NCBI GenBank assembly: GCA_025201845.1
Contig: MU603952.1
Span: 125,162-189,161, forward strand
Direction: 5' to 3'
Length of the DNA: 64,000 nucleotides
Source: Martensiomyces pterosporus
Taxonomy: Eukaryota > Kickxellomycota > Kickxellomycetes > Kickxellales > Kickxellaceae
Shown here: positions 18,556-31,000 of the stretch, piece by piece
How the letters are laid out: every line of letters begins with the position of its first letter
Position numbering within the stretch: the stretch's first letter is position 1
The notes under the pieces: generated by a model
The model's database searches: none
Told to the model about the DNA's origin: nothing
The model's input: the letters and a program-made list of their open reading frames with translations, nothing else
Translations under genes and position numbers: made by a program

Positions 18556-21414
18556 CTATTGCCAGTATCTCGATGTGTCTTCGATCAACGGCTGTGTCTG
18601 CGAATGCTCGTCAGCGCTGTCGGCCTGGTTATGGCCACTGCTGTTGTAGCTGATTCCGCTGCCGATGCTGCCATGGACTGGTTGGCTGGCACCCCTGGCG
18701 CTGGCAAACGGGTTGTCCGAGACATTGATCGCATGCCGCATCGGCGCATTGGCTGGAATGAATGGGTTGCGCTCGGCCTCTGCATCATCAGCATCATCAG
18801 CATCATCAGAGTCGCCGTCCTTGTCGCTACGAGTGGCCTGGCCTTGCTCATCCTCGCTTGCATTTAACGCCTCCTCATCGGATCCTGATTCTGACTCTGA
18901 CTCTGAGACATCTGCACCATCGTCCGATCCAGAATACCCATCCTCTTGCTCGCTGTCCTCGCTAGAGTCAGCATCCGAGTATGAATCCGAATCCGACGAG
19001 ATCTCGGCCTGTTGAAAGACCACAGCTGTACGCTGCAGGGTTCTTGGACCATGGGTGAACCGGGGAATATGCGGCTGGGCATGGCTAGAATCGTCATTGG
19101 AATTAAGGAACGTGTCCAGATCCTCGTCATCCGCAGCGCTCTTAGGCGTGGAATACTCAGCGCCCGAATAGTATGGCTGTGCTGTACCGCTGATGCCCGC
19201 AATGTTGATTGCCGATGGTATTCTGGGGCCACCCGCCACAGCAGCACTGCCAAGCTGCCGATTTGTGCTGCCCAGCTTAGGCCCGCGATTGACACCCTTG
19301 GGTTTCTCTGTGGGCCAGTCAGGCAGTGGCGAGTACCCACGCACCGGCCGGTCCAGCGTGAGGGAGAGCGAGGCAACAGTGTACTGCGGCCTGGCAGAGG
19401 CTCTAGTCTGTGCGCCATTACCATTGCTGTCCTTAGCGCCGTCGACAACCGGTGCCTGAGCCTCGCCACCCATCAGCTCACCGGCAATTTCCAAAACATG
19501 GGGCATCTCAGCCGAATGGTCCTCGTCGCCGCCCAGCGGACACAGTGCACGCAGCATGCGCGCCCGGTCTCTGACCTCAAAGCTCACGTCGTATCTGGCA
19601 AGTGTAAACAAGTACGTGTGCAGATCTCTGAGTACCTCCGCGTTCGCCAGCTCCTCGCTGCCTTTCTCAGCCGCCTGTGCATCAGCCGCCTGTGCATCAG
19701 CCACAGCTTCAGCATTTTTAAACAACACCATTTTAGCGCTCAGCTCCAGGATCTGCATCTTCGCTTGCACGCCCTCTTCCTTGAACGCACGCGCCGCGCC
19801 TCGTAGCACATCCAGCGAATGGAACGTGCCGAACTTTGATGCCAGAAACTCCGCCACCAAGCTAAACACGTAGGCACGGGCCAGGTCAGCCTTGCACTTG
19901 TCCAGTGCACGCACCAAGTAGCACAGGATGTCATACAGAGTGGCCGTCCTCCTTCTGTCCTGCGAGTCCCTGACGGTGCCATCGAGCAAGAGCACCCTGA
20001 TGGCGCGCATTGCCTCATTAGCCACCTCAGCACGCGTATCCTCGAGGAGCATCAGCAAGCTCTGGAAGCAATCCATGGCCACCTCCTTGACCTTTTGGGC
20101 ACACGCCAAGATGACGCCAACCGCACCAACACTGACATCCACCCTAGCGCTGCGTGCATAGCTCGCCAGCTCGGGAATAAGCGTGTTGGCGGTCTCGCGT
20201 GAGGCAATATCAGCCATCGCTTGCAGCTTCAGCCGCCGCGTGTAGGGGGGGTCGGAGGCAGCGATGAAGAAGCTGCGCACGTGGGGGTGGAACACATCGG
20301 GTTTGCGGCGCACCACCTGCATGATGTTCGCCAGTGCCACGTACCCGGTCTCCCTGCTCGCCCTCATCAGCCTTACCAAGGGTTTGCCCACGGCATCCAG
20401 TTTGTCGGCGGGCGCCAGATGGTAGTAGGCGGACACAGCGGCCATGACGACGGCGCTGTTACGGCTCTGCAGCAGCGGGTGGATTGATCTCAGCAGCAGC
20501 GTGTGATCAGGGTCCATTCCTCCTTTGTGCGCCCTGCCTCCATTGCCAGCCACATCGTCGTCGCTGCCCGAGGCATAAAAATCCCTCTCCTCGTGCAAAG
20601 TCGCCGCAGCTGAGGTGTTTTCCGGGCGCAGGAATTGCGTGCGTGCATAGGCAGCCAACAGCTTCACGAGCTCCACCTGTCCCCATTCGTCCAGCTCGGC
20701 GAGCATCAGGCACCACCTGCGGAATTGCACATGGATGAGGTCGTACTTTGTCGGGCACACTGCCAGAAATGCCTGAATGACTGACCCCACAGCAAGTGGC
20801 GAGTTCTCGTTGAGCATCTTTGCCACGACCTCCACAAGCTCCTCCCTCAGCGACAGATCCAGCCGCACCAGCTTGGGCACCGCCAGCGCTGCCGTTTTCC
20901 GCACGTGCGGGGACTGATCCGCCGCGCACTTGCGGATAGCCAGCATAACAATGGGGCTAATAACTGGCACGCGTATGCTGGACATGACTCTCAGCGCCAT
21001 CGCACGAATGACCTGGTTGTGGTCGGCCAAGTCGCGCTGGAAGGTGTTGATTGATAGTAGAGCCAGGTCCTGCTCTTGCTCGGCGTACCGCAGCAGGTAG
21101 ATGTACACCAGCCGTCTGACCTCCAGGTTTCCCGACGCCACGTTCTTCACCACGTCGGCAAAGTACTCCGAAGCGTCCCTGCCCTTGGCGATGGTTGCCA
21201 GGAGCCGCTTCATGGCTGTGAGCTTCTCCTTGTCCGACGTTGAGCTCAGCTCCTTGCGCACCTGGGCGAGCTTGTATTCGGCATTGTCAAAGAAGCTGCC
21301 CGGGGTGTCCAGCCCGAATTCCAATGCATTTTCGACGATTCCCTCGGAGAACCGCAGCGAGAGCTTGGCAGCATCTTGGGCAAATGCCATTGCTCTGCTC
21401 AGATAGTCCGCCAT
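18556..21414 (-). CDS. APL6: AP-3 adaptor complex beta subunit
   Basis: This is the large beta subunit of the AP-3 clathrin-type adaptor, which sorts cargo such as alkaline phosphatase and vacuolar SNAREs from the Golgi to the vacuole. The 952-residue single-exon protein has a full adaptin trunk, about residues 30-620. It begins with FDNAEYKLAQVRKELSSTSD, KEKLTAMKRLLATIAKGRD and ASEYFADVVKNVASGNLEVR, the beta3-specific start. HEAT-like helices follow. The C-terminal third, from about 740, is a Ser/Asp/Glu-rich hinge (SSDSDSYSDADSSEDSEQED) like that of metazoan beta3, with no clear ear domain after it. The protein ends TQPLIEDTSRYWQ. The acidic hinge is a likely casein kinase target by analogy. 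Confidence 0.9.
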   Translation of the reverse strand: MADYLSRAMAFAQDAAKLSLRFSEGIVENALEFGLDTPGSFFDNAEYKLAQVRKELSSTSDKEKLTAMKRLLATIAKGRDASEYFADVVKNVASGNLEVRRLVYIYLLRYAEQEQDLALLSINTFQRDLADHNQVIRAMALRVMSSIRVPVISPIVMLAIRKCAADQSPHVRKTAALAVPKLVRLDLSLREELVEVVAKMLNENSPLAVGSVIQAFLAVCPTKYDLIHVQFRRWCLMLAELDEWGQVELVKLLAAYARTQFLRPENTSAAATLHEERDFYASGSDDDVAGNGGRAHKGGMDPDHTLLLRSIHPLLQSRNSAVVMAAVSAYYHLAPADKLDAVGKPLVRLMRASRETGYVALANIMQVVRRKPDVFHPHVRSFFIAASDPPYTRRLKLQAMADIASRETANTLIPELASYARSARVDVSVGAVGVILACAQKVKEVAMDCFQSLLMLLEDTRAEVANEAMRAIRVLLLDGTVRDSQDRRRTATLYDILCYLVRALDKCKADLARAYVFSLVAEFLASKFGTFHSLDVLRGAARAFKEEGVQAKMQILELSAKMVLFKNAEAVADAQAADAQAAEKGSEELANAEVLRDLHTYLFTLARYDVSFEVRDRARMLRALCPLGGDEDHSAEMPHVLEIAGELMGGEAQAPVVDGAKDSNGNGAQTRASARPQYTVASLSLTLDRPVRGYSPLPDWPTEKPKGVNRGPKLGSTNRQLGSAAVAGGPRIPSAINIAGISGTAQPYYSGAEYSTPKSAADDEDLDTFLNSNDDSSHAQPHIPRFTHGPRTLQRTAVVFQQAEISSDSDSYSDADSSEDSEQEDGYSGSDDGADVSESESESGSDEEALNASEDEQGQATRSDKDGDSDDADDADDAEAERNPFIPANAPMRHAINVSDNPFASARGASQPVHGSIGSGISYNSSGHNQADSADEHSQTQPLIEDTSRYWQ

Positions 21415-21655
21415 TTTTGCCTTCGTTGCCAGTGCTGAAATTCGCGTGCTGTTTTCCTCTTGAGCAGGCGATTCTACAGGGCAAGATTACAATAATTGCA
21501 ATAATATTAGGAGAGAACGAAAAAGAAGGCCGGAAAAAGGGAGCGAAGGAGAAATGCAAGAGGGGGCGGGGTTTTGCAGATTGCACGGCCTTTCTGCCAC
21601 CGATCGCCAAACGGCCCACTCTGGGTGTGACGACTACGTTTTCTCGGCCCAATAT

Positions 21656-21690
<35 letters not shown>

Positions 21691-21866
21691 GTGATGTAAA
21701 CATGTTGGTGGTCATCAAGCATTGTTAGAGAGACATGGAAAAGAGAGGTGCGGCAGAAAAGGAAAGCAATGTGGGTGTGTTGTACATAACTAGCGGTTTA
21801 CATGGAGTTGAAGTTGGAGTTGGATCTGGGCAGTTTCCCAGCATTCGACAACGCCATGGGGCCAGT
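21415..21866. other. AP-3 beta upstream region and allantoicase 3' flank
   Basis: 452 bases hold the promoter of the AP-3 beta gene and the 3' end of allantoicase. The interval includes a trinucleotide repeat at 21656-21688. No gene is seen. Confidence 0.4.
21656..21688 (+). repeat. (CAG)11 microsatellite
   Basis: Eleven uninterrupted CAG units lie about 240 bases upstream of the AP-3 beta start codon. They are outside any supported coding exon. Confidence 0.9.
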
Positions 21867-23368
21867 TCAGTTGGCAGCAGGACGGCCGTTGACACGGATG
21901 CGCTTGATGCCGCCATCCGGATACATGGTGAACTTGACATGGGTGAAGGCCACATCCCTCGGCCCAGTGGGGTCAAAGTAGTGCTGGGCATCCGCGGTAA
22001 GAGGCACGCCGCCGATGATCTCGGTCCACTGGGCGTCGTCAGCCGGGATATCCTCGTCGGAAACGGTGCCGTGGAGCGTGACAAGCGGGGGGAAGTTGCC
22101 GCAGAACTGCTTGGTATCAAACTCGACCTTCTCCACGTATCCGGGGATGCCAAGCTTCAGAATGGCCCAGTCGCTGTGGTTAGGAGTGCGCGAGCGACGG
22201 GTCTCCCATCCATCGCCCATCGTCTTGCCGCGCCCGGGGAGGACGAGGTTGGAGGGCGAGCAGAAGTGCTGGTTGGAGCAAGCGACAGCACGGCCGCCGT
22301 TGCCGACAAACGCAAGATCGACAAGGCCGTCCGAGTTGGCAATGAGGCTCTGGGGCGAGACCTGGCCGTAGACACGCAGGCGCGCAATACCGCCGTCGGG
22401 GTAGTTGTTGACGCGAAGGTGGGTGTACACCTTGGTGGGGGCCTCGTAGACAAAGTAGTGGTGCGATCCGGGGTTCATGTTGACCTTGGAGACGATCTCC
22501 TCGAACTGCGCCTTGCCCTCACGCACGTCCCCCTCCGAGGCATTGGCGCCCTCGATGCTGACGACAGGCGCGTGGTTGCCCGTGAAGTGCGACGTGTCAA
22601 TGTCGAAGCCGAAGATGGCGCCGGGGTAGCCGAGCTGAATGATGGTCCAGTCGTAGTTCTTGTTGTGGCGGCGGGTCTCCCAGCCGTCCATCCACTTGCC
22701 GCGGTCGGTGAACTCCTCGGGGAGGAAAACGGCCTCCTCGTCCTTCAGCAGGTTGGAGGCCTCGGCGAAGAACTCGTCGCTGAAGGAGATGATCTTCGAC
22801 CCAAGAGACACGCTGGCGAGGTCTATGCAACAAACACGCAAACGAGAAAACTGGCGAACAACATTAGCAAGAAAGCAGAAGCTCACGTGCGTGCTATCTC
22901 TGGCAGATCGGCACCAGCGGGGGGAGGGGAGTTTGGGAGGGCAGCGGGGAGAAGGCGGATGTGATTCACACATGCTCACTCGCAGGTGCTGTCAGGCGCA
23001 CTACTCTCCCCGCTCTTTTACAGCTCATGCATGCAGTGCCTTGTGGAGGAATGAGCTGGAGCAGGTCGTGCATTATCGGCTACAGATCCGGCAAGCGGAG
23101 GAGCAAAGACACCCCTGCCCCTGCGTATATTTGCGCCACGATCAATCGGCACAAGACTAGAAATGTGTCCACACGCCAGCCATGGGCGTAGATGTGGTGC
23201 TGATAAGGAGAGTAAGAGGCAGGGTGCAGGGCAGGGCAGGGCAGGGCAGGGAGGAGCTGGACAATGGGCAGGGGAGATGGCGGAGTGATACGCACTAGAC
23301 TTTGCCTTGAGGGCGGCAACCTCAGCGGAATCGGCCTGGACAGAGCGGAAGGCAGGAGCAGCAGACAT
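21867..23368 (-). CDS. DAL2: allantoicase
   Basis: Allantoicase hydrolyses allantoate to ureidoglycolate and urea, a step of purine (allantoin) nitrogen use. Two exons fit: 23368-23296 (MSAAPAFRSVQADSAEV...) and 22822-21867. The intron 22823-23295 has donor GTGCGT and acceptor CATAG, and the phases match, giving 342 residues. The enzyme shows its two tandem beta-sandwich repeats. One has DRGKWMDGWETRRHNKNYDW and the other GKTMGDGWETRRSRTPNHSDW. Each ends in a YPDGGIARLRV/YPDGGIKRIRV motif. This internal duplication is diagnostic. A TATAAAA on the minus strand at 23508-23515 lies about 140 bases upstream of the ATG. Confidence 0.93.
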
Positions 23369-23507
23369 GATTTCTGTTTTGCGTGGTGATGGCAATTGCA
23401 ATTCTTGCGTGCAGCAGACGAGCGAGGCAGGAGGATACAAAAAGAAGCGCTTGTGTGTGGTATGAAGAACCTACTCTCACCGCAAACAGGCGCCCAGACG
23501 CCGTGCC

Positions 23508-23515
23508 TTTTATAA
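23508..23515 (-). promoter_or_regulatory. TATA box of allantoicase gene
   Basis: TTATAAAA on the minus strand lies about 140 bases upstream of the allantoicase ATG, at a plausible spacing for a fungal TATA promoter. Confidence 0.45.
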
Positions 23516-25012
23516 CCCGCAGAGGAGCAGAGTGGGTGACCAGCCCATGCCCCATTTGGCACGGCGTAGCCTAAAGCGCCTTTTGCTGCGCTTCCATTCT
23601 CCGTGATAAACAGCGCGCACATTTATTTCTTTAGTGCGATGCACTTTGTTTCATGTGGTTGGGCAACCTGCTAAAGCAGCCCAGGAGAAGGCTGGCGATG
23701 CCAGAGCCCTGCTGGGGCTTGCCTGGCCCAATGGCGCTGTGCACCCGCATTTTCGTGTGAGCCTGTAAAAACAATTGCCGACGCCCTTCGTGGAGAATCA
23801 TTCTGCCCTTCCTCGCGGGTGTGCGCACCAGTCTGCCGTATCGCGACAGATCTAGGGCGGAGCAGTCCACGCGAGCAAGAGAGTAGCAACCTCTTTCTCA
23901 ATGCCCGATTCCGCCACGGCGCTGGTCACTCCTAACTCTTCGGATCCGTGCCACTGGGCCATGCAAGCCAGGGCAGACGAGCGCAACAAATCCACTTGGG
24001 ATATCTGCAATTTTGGAGTGTAGAAAGTATACTCTCAGAGCCGCCCGCCATGGCCCGTTTCTAGCTCCGTCGAGCCCGCCACTCGCCATCTACAACAGGC
24101 TGCTTGGGCACCAGCCTCCCCTCTGGCCATGCAGCTGTGCAGCCAAAAAAAACAATAATTCGCGCGCTCTCTGCACTGTGGGCAAGGCGAAATAGCCAGG
24201 GTGCCAAATGCAGGCAAGGCGCGAGAGCAAGGGGAGCCCGCATCATATGCACCGGGCGAAGCGCAGGGGAGACGAGGCTGCGACGATGTCTGTGGCAAGG
24301 GGGCCAGCGCAGGAAAGAGCGCCTGTGACATGTACGATTGACAGCAAAAAAACGGCAATTCAAATAAATTCCCCGCACTTGCCAAACGCTACATGTGCAT
24401 CCATTGCTTGATTCAGCTGCACCAGACACCAGGCAATGGGGCTCTACGCAATTCGAGCAGACCCAGCATCTTTGTCTGTAAACGCAGGTGCCTAGCTTGG
24501 CGTTATAGCAGAGGAAGCAGAGTGCTCCCGCAGCTGCATCAGCGGCGACAGCGCCTTCGGTGTTTAATCGTCCATATCAGCGCCACGGGGTTTCTGTTTA
24601 CCCACCCAGGCATACGCATCTCGCGACTTCTTTTCTCGATACGCTGGAAATCGCCAACGCCTTTTCAGGCAGCCATGACGCGGAAAGGCCGCTGAGCATG
24701 GGCCATCTCCTCTTGGTCTGCAAGGAACGCAGCTCGCTCCTCGCCCTGTACCCGTGTAAACGCGTGTGCAAAATCCCCGCTGACCACCCAGCAGCAAGGC
24801 AGTGCAAATCTAGGCTGTCACTTGCCTTTAATTGAGGTCACAGCAGCTGCCCTGTGCTCATATTCCAGCCTTCCTGTGCCAGGTGATGGTGCTGCTGGCC
24901 AGGTGCCATCCAAACTGGAGTGTAGGAAGTATATAAAAAATAAACAAACTGTAGCAAGCCGGGGCAATAAAGTACGGAAAAAGGTGGAAAACAATACACG
25001 CAAATGTTGGTC
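23516..25012. other. intergenic region without supported gene
   Basis: About 1.5 kb lies between the allantoicase promoter and the end of the giant BUD4-like gene. Open frames here are short and lack domains. Two related 15-20 base strings (GGAGTGTAGAAAGTATA near 24015 and GGAGTGTAGGAAGTATA near 24918) are the only repetition I noticed. No tRNA was seen. Confidence 0.4.
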
Positions 25013-28000
25013 TTAGCAAACAGCCTGAGCGTAATGGCGAGGCGATGCCTGCTGGTGCTGGTGCTGGTGCTGATACTGTTGCTGGGGCTGCTGATACTGG
25101 TGCTGGGCATCCACGCTATCAAGAGACGACTGGGACGACATCGATCCTGCCTCGATCCTCTCCGACACGTCCGCATGCAGGAGCTTGATGAGCCACGACG
25201 GTATCTTGGGGATATTGCCAATGACCCGCTTGATCATATCCACCCACACGCGCTTCTCCTCCTCCGTCTCCGCGTAGAACTCGATAAACCCTCCTTCGCC
25301 AAACTCAATGCTGAAGCTGTGCTGCATGCCGCTGTCAATTCCGCCCTCGGGATGGATGCTAACAATGCCCGAGTCCGTATATGACGACGACGACTGCCGG
25401 GCGCCGGAGTCATTGGTGCTACGCGACACGTCCGATTCGCCACGCATGCGCTGAGCATTCTGCTCCTTCTGCACACTCGTGCGGCGAATCGACGACCGCT
25501 GCAGGATGGGGTCGGCAATGTCCACCGACTCCGCCGGCTCCGAGTCCGACGCATACTCGTGCCCAGGCACATGCGGACGGAAGTGCCTGCTCGCGCCAGC
25601 AGAAGCGCCATCGCGCGACGAGTGGTCCGAGTTGTTGCGCTTATGTGTGTGGCGCCTCCTCATGCGCATCGACCTCAGCAGCTCTGGGTTTCCAAACCCA
25701 ACCGCTGCCGCCGCCACCCGCTTAGCTCTCTCCGCCTGGTGGTCGATGATCCGAGTAGCGTCGTTAAGGTCGATAAAGCACCTTGGCTCCCTGGTGTCCT
25801 CGTGGTACGCGAAGAGGAACCCGCCAATGAGTCTAAAGTACCTTCTGCGCCAGAACCTCGTGTCTCCGCCACGCTGGCTGAGGAACCCCGAGGTCAGCGT
25901 GCGGTTGTGGAAGCTGCAGATCTCCATCGCCATCTCGCACTCCGACAGCGTCTTTGGCAGCTCCTCCTCGCGGAACAGCGGGCACTCCGGGATGAAGAAC
26001 AGCTGTAGCTGCAAGCGAGCGCCCTTGCGGCTCTCCCACACATTCTCCACGTCCCAGGAGTCCACCAGCCCGCGCAAAAAGACCTCCTCAATCATCTCGC
26101 CCACATGCACAACGGCCACTCCGCGCGTCTCCTCCTTGAACTTGGCCTGCACCAGGCCCTTCTTCGACGACAGCTCCTCAAGCAGGTCGCCCCCAGGCTC
26201 ATAGAACACGCTGGAGGGCGCCTGCGTAGCATTCAGGGATCTGGGGTCGTACGCATTGTTGGCGTGCCGGCCGCTGCTCTGGTCTGCCGCGTATCCGCCG
26301 GCCGCGCTACCGATGTAGGCACTCGACACACGCTCAGGGAACTCCGAGCTGAACGGCCTGTCGCTCGCTGCACCCGACGCCCTCTTCGTAGCGCCACTAC
26401 GACGCGCGCCAGGCAGCCTGGGCGACTGTGTCTCCGAAAAATCAAACACGCTGTCCGATGCACGCGCGCAGTTCCACTTGTTGTTGCGCGACCTCGTGTT
26501 GCGCCGAATAAGCTTCTTGAACAGCGGTGGCATACATCCTGGATCAGCCATGCGACGGCCGGCATAGTTGCTGCCACCACGGCCATTGGCATAGATGATG
26601 GCATCGCTCCTGAACCGCATCCACATGGTGACCGACACGTTGGGGTCCGTCAGGATGCGGAACTCCTGGTTGATCAACGACGAGGCGGCACCGCCAACAG
26701 ACACAGGCGTCGTGGCCAGGGTATCGACTCCGTTGCGGATCACAAAGTACACCGAGTCCGTCTTGTCCTCAAGCTCCTCGATGCTCAGGATCTTCATATA
26801 AAGATACCCAGACTTGGTCGAGGCCTCCGGGGGCTTGAAAAAGGGCCCCGCAGGCACGCCATTCAGCTGCGACACGTACTGCGGGATCATCGACGGCCGC
26901 ACAGTGCCCGCCTGAGGCCCGTACGAGAACCGCCCCGCAGAGTGCTCGCGCACATCCCCATGCACGTTACGCTTGACCTTGACATCCAAGTCCTCAAACT
27001 CCTCCATCATGCGCTCAGAGAACGACTTGGCGCGCGTGCGCAAAACGAGCTTTCTACGTGCAGTCTGCCGGCCCCCTGGCGTAAGCGCTGCCTTCCTTTC
27101 GTCGGCATAGCGCTGAGGGTCGGCAGTCTGGAACTCCTGCGAAATTGGCGAAAAAAACGCCTCGTCAAGCTCGCCGTACGCACGCATAGTGTCTCTTCCG
27201 AGGCTGGCATCGCTGGAATTGGCGCTGCCCCCCTCAGGAGACCCCACATTAGAAGTCGGGAGCTCCAGGTCGTCAAGGAACGACTTGCGCCTGGTGTCGC
27301 TGCTGCCGGCACCAGCCTCTTCGGCGACGCCAGCACTGCTCTCTGGGACGTCCCCTGCGAAGGCGGGGCCGTCAGGCACAGCAAACAGGCTCGCGACATC
27401 CGACTGGCGAGCTCTTTTGGACAGCGGCTTGATGGTGCCACGGCCGGCGCTTCCTCCGTCGCTCGACGCCTCCCCCATTGTCTCGTCAAACTCGCTCTGC
27501 AGCCTGGTGGAGGAAATTGACGGCGACTCCAGCGCGCGCTTCAGCTCTGGGTGCTCCGTAACGCGGGGCTCAGCTGTCCTTGTCATCAGCAGCCGCTCCT
27601 GCTCCTTCTCCAGCCACCTCAGCGACTCTGGCGGGAGCGGCTCGTAGTAGTTATTGGGCATGGTGAGCAGCGGGGAGATCATCTCCGTCGCCTTGGGAGG
27701 CGGCAGCGCAATGCCCTTCTTTGCTGCGTCTTTCTCCTGGCGCCGCCTCTCGCGCCGCTCGTCGCGATCCTGCTGAATAAGGAATCCGATGGGCACATAG
27801 CCCTCAAAGTCCTGCGACTCCAAGAACAGGCGCATGTCTATGGGCTCCTCCTCCTCGGACAAGTCGTTCTCGATCTCCTCGATAGTGGTGACAGGCGGCT
27901 CCGTGCGTCTAACTGTGGGGGTGATCTGCTGCATCTCGGGAGCCCCGTGTGCAGGCGCTTTTCCCTTACGATCCGCCCCATCTTTCTTATCCCCGTCTCC

Positions 28001-31000
28001 ATCTTCCCTGTGAACGCTGGAGAGCGAGGTCTGCGCCCTTGGCTTGTAAGGGCTCGTGCGGCTGCCAGATGCCTGTGAAAGTGCTGCTATTTGCTCTCGG
28101 CTTGGCCGAGGCAAGTTGGCTCGGCCCTCGCTGTCGCCTGTGCTGCCCCCAGCATCTTCGCAGTCCATAGGCTGCATGTACATGACCCTGCTGGCAGACG
28201 AGCTGGGGCGACCAGAGTTGAACACGTCGCTGCGATCAAAGCTGCTGCGGCTGGCCATGGTGCTGTTCTCCTCAGACGTATAGCCAAACACAACGCTGGG
28301 GTCAAAAGTGTGCGACGCTGCATCGTCGTCTGCAGCTGCTGCAGCAGACAAGGCAGGCACTCCAGCGCTGGAAAAAGGAACAGGAATGCTGGAAGTGGGT
28401 GTGCCCGCCGAAGCAGCACGAGCGTCATCTCTCCAGTAGCTGTGAGGATGAAGCGCCTCATCGGAAGGCATTTGGGCCGGCGAGGCATCGCCAGCCAATC
28501 CAGCATTACCAGAAGCTCGCATATCGTCGCTGTAGCCCAGTGCGCCGGTATGGGCGAGGCCACCGCGTAGTCCCTTGGGCGGCGAAGAAGCCTGCCGCCG
28601 CTCCTGCATCTCGATCTGTTGGCCAGCAACAGGAGAGCCAGGCGATTGCTGCACTGATGGCGCACCTTCGGCTACAGGAGAATCCGCCACGACGCCAGGC
28701 ATAGGCTCAGGTTGCCTCTGCGCATTGCTGGTGACAACGCTAGGGTTCCTGCTCTCCTCCTCCTCCTCCATAACCGTCGACAGGCCGAACACCGCCTGAG
28801 GGCTGACGCGCGGACGCATTGGCATGATCGTGTGAAACCCCTCACTTAGTGGATCCTCCTCGTCGCCCGACGGAGCCTGGACATCCGCTGCAGATGCGGT
28901 TGGCGAATACTGCTCTTCTTCGGCAAGCTCGTCATCGCTCACCGTGCGAAATCCAAGATCAAGGTCGCTCTCGGTGGTGCTCACAGTCGATGGGGGAAAC
29001 GGGGCAGCAACAGGCTGCGACTCCTGGCCAGAGGACACCATACTCAGTCCGGACTCCACCGACATGCGCTTCAGCTGATTGTCGAGTTTCCTCTGGTTCA
29101 TATTGTACTGGGCCAGCAGGCCAACGGTGGTGTTCTCGGGCACGCTATCTGGGCCATTCGAGTCCGGTGTACTCGACACCTCAAACGACGACAGGAAATT
29201 CAGCGAGTCATCCCCCGACCCAGAGTTTCCCTTCGACTGATAGCTACTGCTGCCGCTGCCACTCCTGGAGACATCCACGATGTCCTCCAGAACCTCAGTC
29301 ACAGGCTCCAGCCGCTCATCCGACCGCGACTCCACGGAACGGACGTCGCCGCTCACAGGCGGCGCAATGTTGCTGCTGCTGCTACCCCTATCGCGGCCCA
29401 CCAAGGACGATGTGTTTGCTTCCAAGGAAGTCGCCAGATTGTGCGCAATAACACCCGTGATCAATCCGGCGGGGTGAAGAGCAGATGAGCTCGCCTTCTG
29501 CAGGTCGTCCAAGTTGAGCTCATCGCCACTGTGCGAGGTCAGCGGCTCGTCATCAGCGCTTACTCTGTGGCCGTGCTCTTCACCCAATAGCCGAAAAAAA
29601 CGGCTTGTGCTGCTCTCCACTACAAGGGACATGGGTCGTCTTGGGTCGTTGCGAAACCTACCGCCGTATTCGACGCCTGCAAGTCCCTTGAGGCCACCGC
29701 TATCTGGCTGCTCAAACTGTGCCCTGGTCCGCTGCATCTGCGTGGACGGAATGCTCGGCCGTGACGAAGGCGACGAGATGTTGGGGTCGCTGGATGCGAA
29801 GAGCGCCTTGCGGGTCTTGACCAGTCCGCTGTTAGAGATCTTCTCCAAGGTGCCGCTCTTGCGCCTGGCTGCAAGCTCCTTGAACTGACGCTTCCTCTCC
29901 GCCTGCGCTTCTTCGCGGCTCAGGGGCACTGGCCGGTGCGACTCATGGTTTGCTGCATCCAGGTTCTTGGAGCCGTTTTCCTTCGAGTCTGACGACGAGA
30001 AGATGGACGAGCCCAGCCTGTCACCGGATCCACCAGAGCTATAAAGAGCAGTGCACGAGTCGCTGGCGGCATATGCAGCCAGCCCGTGGCTTGTGCTCAG
30101 GCTGCTGTTGTGGCTGCTGGATGTGCTGCCGCTCGCATCGCTGCCTCGCCTCCCGGTGGCAGATGGGCCTTGTCTAGGGCTAGGCTCATCCCCGTCCTGG
30201 CCATCGCCATTGCCACTCCCACTAGCGCCAGCACCGCCAGATGGGGCGCTGTTGTCATGGGGAGGCGGTGGCGGTGGCGGCGGGTCCGAGGTGCCGTCGG
30301 ATCCACGGCCAGCATTACTGCCCGCGTGGGGGGGAACCTGCTCCTGGCCATTCCTGCTGTGTGAACTAGACATACTAGTCGACCGCGTAACAGGCATCCT
30401 AATGTCGGGTCTGTGGCTGTCGACAGGTGCAGACAGAAGGCCAAGCGAGCCCTTGTCCGCCGATCCGTCATCAAACCCGTACACGGTGTTTGCACGAGCT
30501 GGAATAGAGATCAAGGATGGGCCTGCTGTAGCCTGGCGCTCAAAGTTCTGCGACAAAGCAGCAACGCGTCCGATGCGCGCACTGTTTGCGCCGGATAGAG
30601 CAGCGACCGTGATAGTGCTGCTCGAGTCGCCAGCGCCAGCAGGAAGAAGCGATGGTGGCGGGCGCGCCCCAGGCGGCGTGCTCATTGCACGCGTTCTGTT
30701 GAGCTTTAGGTTCAGCTGGCGAGCGGGGCTAGGAGGCGCTGCCGACTGCTCAGTGCCGCTGCCCTTGACAAGGCGGGCAGGAGACAGCGAGACAAGGCCA
30801 CGGTTCTTCAGGTTGGCCAGCGACGGAGAGACCTTGCGCTGCGGAGTCGTTGGCGCAGCAGGCTGGTGCGAAAGGCCAAACGAGTTCAGCGTGTTTGCGC
30901 GAATGCGGCCGTTGATCGACGCACCACTGACAGCCAAAGCCTCGCGCGCATGGTTGGATGCCGATGAGCGGGGGCGGACGTCGTGCTCCTGTGCACGCTC

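Noticed and set aside
21735..22964. 409-residue plus-strand open frame
   Set aside because: It is fully antisense to allantoicase, with Val/Gly/Arg-rich chance composition and no domain.
26105..27520. 471-residue plus-strand open frame
   Set aside because: It is antisense to the BUD4-like gene, whose minus-strand anillin/PH motifs are clear. This frame is a shadow.
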